This document shows positions 61,137 through 64,000 of a stretch of 64,000 nucleotides of DNA, in pieces. A model generated the notes under the pieces. It made no database searches. It was not told the DNA's origin and saw nothing but the letters and a program-made list of their open reading frames with translations. The stretch comes from Actinomyces ruminicola. Lineage in GTDB: Bacteria > Actinomycetota > Actinomycetes > Actinomycetales > Actinomycetaceae. Made by a program: the position numbers and the translations under genes. Numbering within the stretch: position 1 is the stretch's first letter; each line of letters begins with the position of its first letter. The stretch spans positions 117,421-181,420 of the forward strand of contig NZ_FNIM01000003.1 of the NCBI RefSeq assembly GCF_900103885.1, written 5' to 3'.

Positions 61137-61215
61137 TGGCTGCGTGCCCCGTCCCGACTGGCGGGACTGCTCTGCGCTGCTGCGGCGCTACGGCCGCCGC
61201 GGGGGCTTGGTGAGC

Positions 61216-61311
61216 TCAGTGCTGCTCGTCAGTGGTCTTCTCGGCGAGACGGTCGTTGACGATCTCGGCGATGGCGCGAGCGGTGTTGGCGTCGATGGTG
61301 TTGAAGAACAT
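61216..61311 (-). CDS. Small ORF (31 aa) with DANTxRxIAE motif
   Basis: Starts MFFNTIDANTARAIAEIV and is predicted as one amphipathic helix ending in charged residues (EKTTDEQH). AAGGAG lies 6-7 bp before ATG, a strong ribosome binding site, and an intrinsic terminator lies 80 bp after the stop codon, so a short gene of its own is likely. It shares ANT-R-IAE with the ORF at 60766. Could be a regulatory or precursor peptide; no evidence for either. Confidence 0.6.
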   Translation of the reverse strand: MFFNTIDANTARAIAEIVNDRLAEKTTDEQH

Positions 61312-61525
61312 GTGTTGCTCCTTGAGTTGAATTGAATCGGATTGTGTTGTGCAGCCTTGAATGGATCCGCCGTGGGTTCCGGTTGCCCGTTCCCTCCTGG
61401 ATGGATGTCCGTTCGGCGGCTGTGGCATCACGCTATCAGTGCTGACGGCGGCAAAAACGCCCAAGAGCGGGGTGACGCACCACACCGAGGTGCTCGGATC
61501 GGCGTCGTCAGCCGCAATATTTCAA

Positions 61526-61563
61526 CGAAAAACGGCCCTGCTCGTGGCGGCGAGCAGGGCCGT
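61526..61563 (-). terminator. Intrinsic terminator after the GMC oxidoreductase gene
   Basis: ACGGCCCTGCTCG (61532-61544) and CGAGCAGGGCCGT (61551-61563) form a perfect 13-bp stem with a 6-nt loop, followed on the minus strand by TTTTTCGTTG. It lies 170 bp after the stop codon at 61733. The gap 61312-61732 holds no other feature. Confidence 0.88.
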
Positions 61564-61732
61564 GGGCTTATGCCCGGACCGGGCATTTTGGGCAGTGCAG
61601 GTCACCCCGGCACCTCGCCGGGCGGAGACCCGAGCGGACGGGGCCCGCCCCAGCTCGGCGGATGGGGAGCGCGGCCGCTGCGGGGAAGGCGCGCTCTCGC
61701 CGTCGTCCCCGCAGCGACCGCCCCGGCAGGGC

Positions 61733-63454
61733 TTACAGCACCACGTCCTGGGTGGGCCGGGTCAGCTCGCCGGATGCGTGCGCCCGGGCGACGTAGTCGC
61801 AGGCGCGGGCGGTGACCGCCATGATGGTCAGCGCCGGCCCCTCGGTGGAGCCGGTGGGGAAGGAGGCGGCGTCGGTGACGAACAGGTTGGGGACGTCCCA
61901 GGACTGGCACACGCCGTTGAGCACGCTGGTGGCCGGGTCGTGGCCCATGCGGGCGCCGCCGGCCTCGTGGATGGACACGCCCATCATCAGGCTCATGCGG
62001 ATGCCCACCCGGAACATGGCCCGCTGCACCGGGTTGAAGTCCGGCCACACCCGCTTGGAGTGCACCCCGAAGGTGGAGGCCACGAAGTTCGTCCGGTAGC
62101 CGCCGGCCTCCATCATCTCGGTGACGTCGCGCACGGCGGCGTCGACCATGGCCCGGTCGTTGTCATCCGGGCGGCACACGATGTGCGCCGCGGGAATGCC
62201 CCACTTGTCCTTCACGCGCCGCGAGAGCGAGACGTGGTTGCCGTACTGGGACAGCATCTCCCCACCGGCGCCGAAGCCGAACATGGCGGGGGAGTCCTCC
62301 GGTACCGGCACGCGCCCGGCCAGCCCCTGGAAGGAGTAGCCGCGCTTGTAGGCCTCGGTCTGCCCGTGCAGGTTCTGGTAGCGGGGGATCAGGAAGCCTC
62401 CGGAGTTGCCGTAGAAGGGATCCGGCTCGCACTGCGAGGAGGGGCCGAAGTAGCCCGGGCGGCGGGCGTCGTCTCCGAAGCCCAGCGTCATGGACTGCTC
62501 CATCAGGTAGTGGCCCACCAGCCCGTTGGAGTTCGCCAGACCGCCGGGGTGGCGGCCCGAGCCGGAGTTCAGCAGCAGCCGCACGGACTCGATGGCGGAG
62601 GCGCACAGCATGACCACGTCCGCGGTGACCCGGTGCTCGCGCTTGGTGTCGGCGTCGATGAAGACGGCGCCGGTGGCCAGGCCGGTGCGGCGGTTGGTGG
62701 TGATGCGGGAGACGACGGCGCCGGTGCGGATGGTCAGGCGGCCGGTCTTGCGGGCCTCGCGGATGCCCGGGGGCACGCGGTCGAGGAAGGGGGCCTGGAA
62801 GCGCCAGGAGATCACGTGCCGCTCCGGCCAGCGCGACTCGACGACCTGCTTGAACTCCTGCTCCATCTCGTTCAGGTGCCCGGGGCCCACGTACTTGCCG
62901 GCCGGCGGGTGCTCCACGCCGGGGTCGGCGTCGCCGTAAACGCCGACGAGCTCCTCCACCCGGTCGTAGTAGGGGGCCAGGTCGGCGTACTCGAAGGGCC
63001 AGTCGGTGCCCACGCCATCGAGGCTGGCGGCCTTGAAGTCGACGTCGCTCATGCGCTGGAGCACACGCCCATAGGCGTGCATGCGCCCGCCCAGCAGCCG
63101 GGAGCGCACCCACAGGTAGGGGGCGTCGACCGGGTAGGTGTAGGGGTTGGCCAGGTCGTCGACGAGGAACCGGGAGGAGGAGTCGGAGTAGAAGGAGCGC
63201 CGGGCCTGGTTGAACTGGCGGCTGCCCAGCATCCGCTTGGCGCGGGTCATGATGTCCATGCCCATGGGCTTGGGCTTGCCGTACACCGGCGGGGTGAAGT
63301 CCTCTTCGGTGAGCTCACGGCCGGCCTCCAGCAGCAGCACGTCCATGCCTGCGGCGGTCAGTTCTCGCACCGCCGTCGAACCTGCGGGGCCGGAGCCGAT
63401 GACGACGGCGTCGAAGTGGCGGTCGATGTTGCCGGTGCTGTCTGTGGTGTCCAC
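61733..63454 (-). CDS. GMC-family FAD oxidoreductase (glycoside 3-oxidase type)
   Basis: A 573-residue flavoprotein. The FAD-binding GSGPAG (20-25) with Glu43 (LLLEAG), the ADVVMLCASAIESVRLLL block and the C-terminal HEAGGARMG (His496) match pyranose-oxidase/CarA-type GMC enzymes, which oxidise C3 of glycosides. At the position of the second catalytic residue, usually Asn in a NPxLT motif, this protein reads EGPALT (Gly539). No signal peptide. It is far from the deglycosidase genes but complements them functionally. GTG 63454 has an AAAGGA site. Confidence 0.85.
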   Translation of the reverse strand: MDTTDSTGNIDRHFDAVVIGSGPAGSTAVRELTAAGMDVLLLEAGRELTEEDFTPPVYGKPKPMGMDIMTRAKRMLGSRQFNQARRSFYSDSSSRFLVDDLANPYTYPVDAPYLWVRSRLLGGRMHAYGRVLQRMSDVDFKAASLDGVGTDWPFEYADLAPYYDRVEELVGVYGDADPGVEHPPAGKYVGPGHLNEMEQEFKQVVESRWPERHVISWRFQAPFLDRVPPGIREARKTGRLTIRTGAVVSRITTNRRTGLATGAVFIDADTKREHRVTADVVMLCASAIESVRLLLNSGSGRHPGGLANSNGLVGHYLMEQSMTLGFGDDARRPGYFGPSSQCEPDPFYGNSGGFLIPRYQNLHGQTEAYKRGYSFQGLAGRVPVPEDSPAMFGFGAGGEMLSQYGNHVSLSRRVKDKWGIPAAHIVCRPDDNDRAMVDAAVRDVTEMMEAGGYRTNFVASTFGVHSKRVWPDFNPVQRAMFRVGIRMSLMMGVSIHEAGGARMGHDPATSVLNGVCQSWDVPNLFVTDAASFPTGSTEGPALTIMAVTARACDYVARAHASGELTRPTQDVVL

Positions 63455-63634
63455 GTTTGTCCACGTCCTTTGTGGGGCCGACGGAGCCTGTAAGCAGTCC
63501 CGTCCGGTGATGGGTGATCGTGCAGTGCCCGCGCGGAGCGAGGGCGCGTCGGCGGCGCAACGTGTCGCGGCGCTGCGAGCTGACTTGACTCACCGTACGA
63601 ATCAGGCCGGAGGGCGGGCAATGGCACCACGGTC

Positions 63635-63661
63635 CCTTCCGCCCGCTGAGGGCGGAAGGGG
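63635..63661. terminator. Hairpin in the 5' gap of the last gene
   Basis: CCCTTCCGCCC (63635-63645) and GGGCGGAAGGG (63651-63661) form a perfect 11-bp stem with a 5-nt loop, 180 bp upstream of the minus-strand oxidase start. It may be a leader structure or a terminator for an unseen transcript. The gap 63455-63963 has no gene. Confidence 0.5.
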
Positions 63662-63728
63662 TGCGGCCGAGGACGCCCCACCTGGGCCGCGCCCGTCTCT
63701 CTACCAGCCATTCGCGAGGCACAAGTGT

Positions 63729-63856
63729 CCATCCGTAGCGGGAATGAACCGGCGCCTTCTCGCCCGCCTGCCGGCAAACCGGCTCTGACCTGCGCAAGCA
63801 TCAATTGCTGTAGTCGGTTGAGGGGGCGACTGCTCGCTGAAACCCGCTACGGATGG
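63729..63856. repeat. 128-bp segment bounded by 14-bp inverted repeats
   Basis: CCATCCGTAGCGGG (63729-63742) and CCCGCTACGGATGG (63843-63856) are perfect inverted repeats 100 bp apart. Size and ends (left side preceded by TGT) resemble the element at 17889-18019, but the arms differ after TGTCCATC. No target duplication is apparent. It may be a remnant element or a large regulatory structure ahead of the gene at 63964. Confidence 0.5.
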
Positions 63857-63963
63857 GTGGGTCTCGTAGTGTGGTGGCAATTCCCGCGAGGGGTCCTCTC
63901 TGGTGGGGGGCATCGTGGGAGCCCGGATTCTCGACCAAGATTCACCAGGAAGGTTCACCCACG

Positions 63964-64000
63964 ATGCCCGAGAACAAGTCTGCCGTGTCCACGCTGATCC
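63964..64000 (+). CDS. Start of a gene cut by the window edge
   Basis: Starts MPENKSAVSTLI behind an AGGAAGG site 11 bp upstream. Only 12 codons are in the window, too few to assign a family. The inverted repeats at 63729-63856 lie upstream. Confidence 0.6.
   Translation, partial: MPENKSAVSTLI

Noticed and set aside
61361..63493. A 710-codon plus-strand open frame opposite the GMC oxidoreductase gene
   Set aside because: Composition is His/Gly/Val-rich antisense noise; the minus-strand frame has intact FAD and catalytic motifs and a terminator.

Overview
The window is a high-GC chromosomal segment that fits an Actinomyces-like actinobacterium (Actinomycetaceae or a close relative). The evidence is the gpm / phoU / senX3-regX3 order, CarD next to IspD, an Lsr2 nucleoid protein, GTG starts, terminators without long T-tracts, and ROK-controlled sugar loci. 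No rRNA genes, CRISPR array, prophage or intact insertion sequence is visible. One tRNA gene is present (tRNA-Thr, anticodon CGT). The species assignment is inference.

Left core block (1-15.1 kb): asparaginase, tRNA-Thr, lsr2, phosphoglycerate mutase, a 900-bp gene-free stretch full of short repeats, phoU divergent from senX3-regX3, carD-ispD, an Atg22/UMF1-type MFS protein, an OsmC/Ohr protein, a DUF2218 protein, a large membrane protein of unknown role and an MMPL exporter.

Glycoside island (15-42.2 kb): two xylose-isomerase-type TIM-barrel proteins, a small monooxygenase, two ROK regulators, three alpha/beta gene pairs resembling C-glycoside deglycosidases (TIM-barrel alpha subunit plus small DUF6379-type beta subunit), a Gfo/Idh/MocA oxidoreductase, a GPH sugar symporter, four glycosidase families (GH35/42-like with DUF5597, GH3, GH43-like, GH106-like) and two tandem alpha/beta hydrolases. 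A FAD-dependent GMC oxidoreductase of the C3-oxidising type lies at 61.7-63.5 kb. Read together, the genes suggest stepwise dismantling of decorated plant glycosides: esters and outer sugars (rhamnosyl, pentosyl, glucosyl) are removed, the core sugar is oxidised at C3, and the oxidised glycoside is cleaved by the alpha/beta lyases. Each step is inferred from family membership.

Right block (42.3-64 kb): a small membrane protein, a second toxin-antitoxin pair, a heterodimeric ABC exporter, an ABC sugar importer without its own ATPase, an alpha/beta hydrolase, a PucR-like regulator, a sucrose phosphorylase-MFS pair, two esterases (one fused to a stalk-like domain), an SDR, a LacA-like acetyltransferase, an AraC regulator, two tiny ORFs sharing a motif, the GMC oxidoreductase and the start of one more gene.

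Two non-gene signals stand out. A 23-bp-period tandem repeat occurs seven times, always between genes; six copies follow a stop codon in the same orientation as that gene, usually at the border of a functional module. A toxin-antitoxin cassette lies between two diverged copies of the last ~107 bp of the GH35/42-like gene, which suggests recombination at the gene's 3' end.
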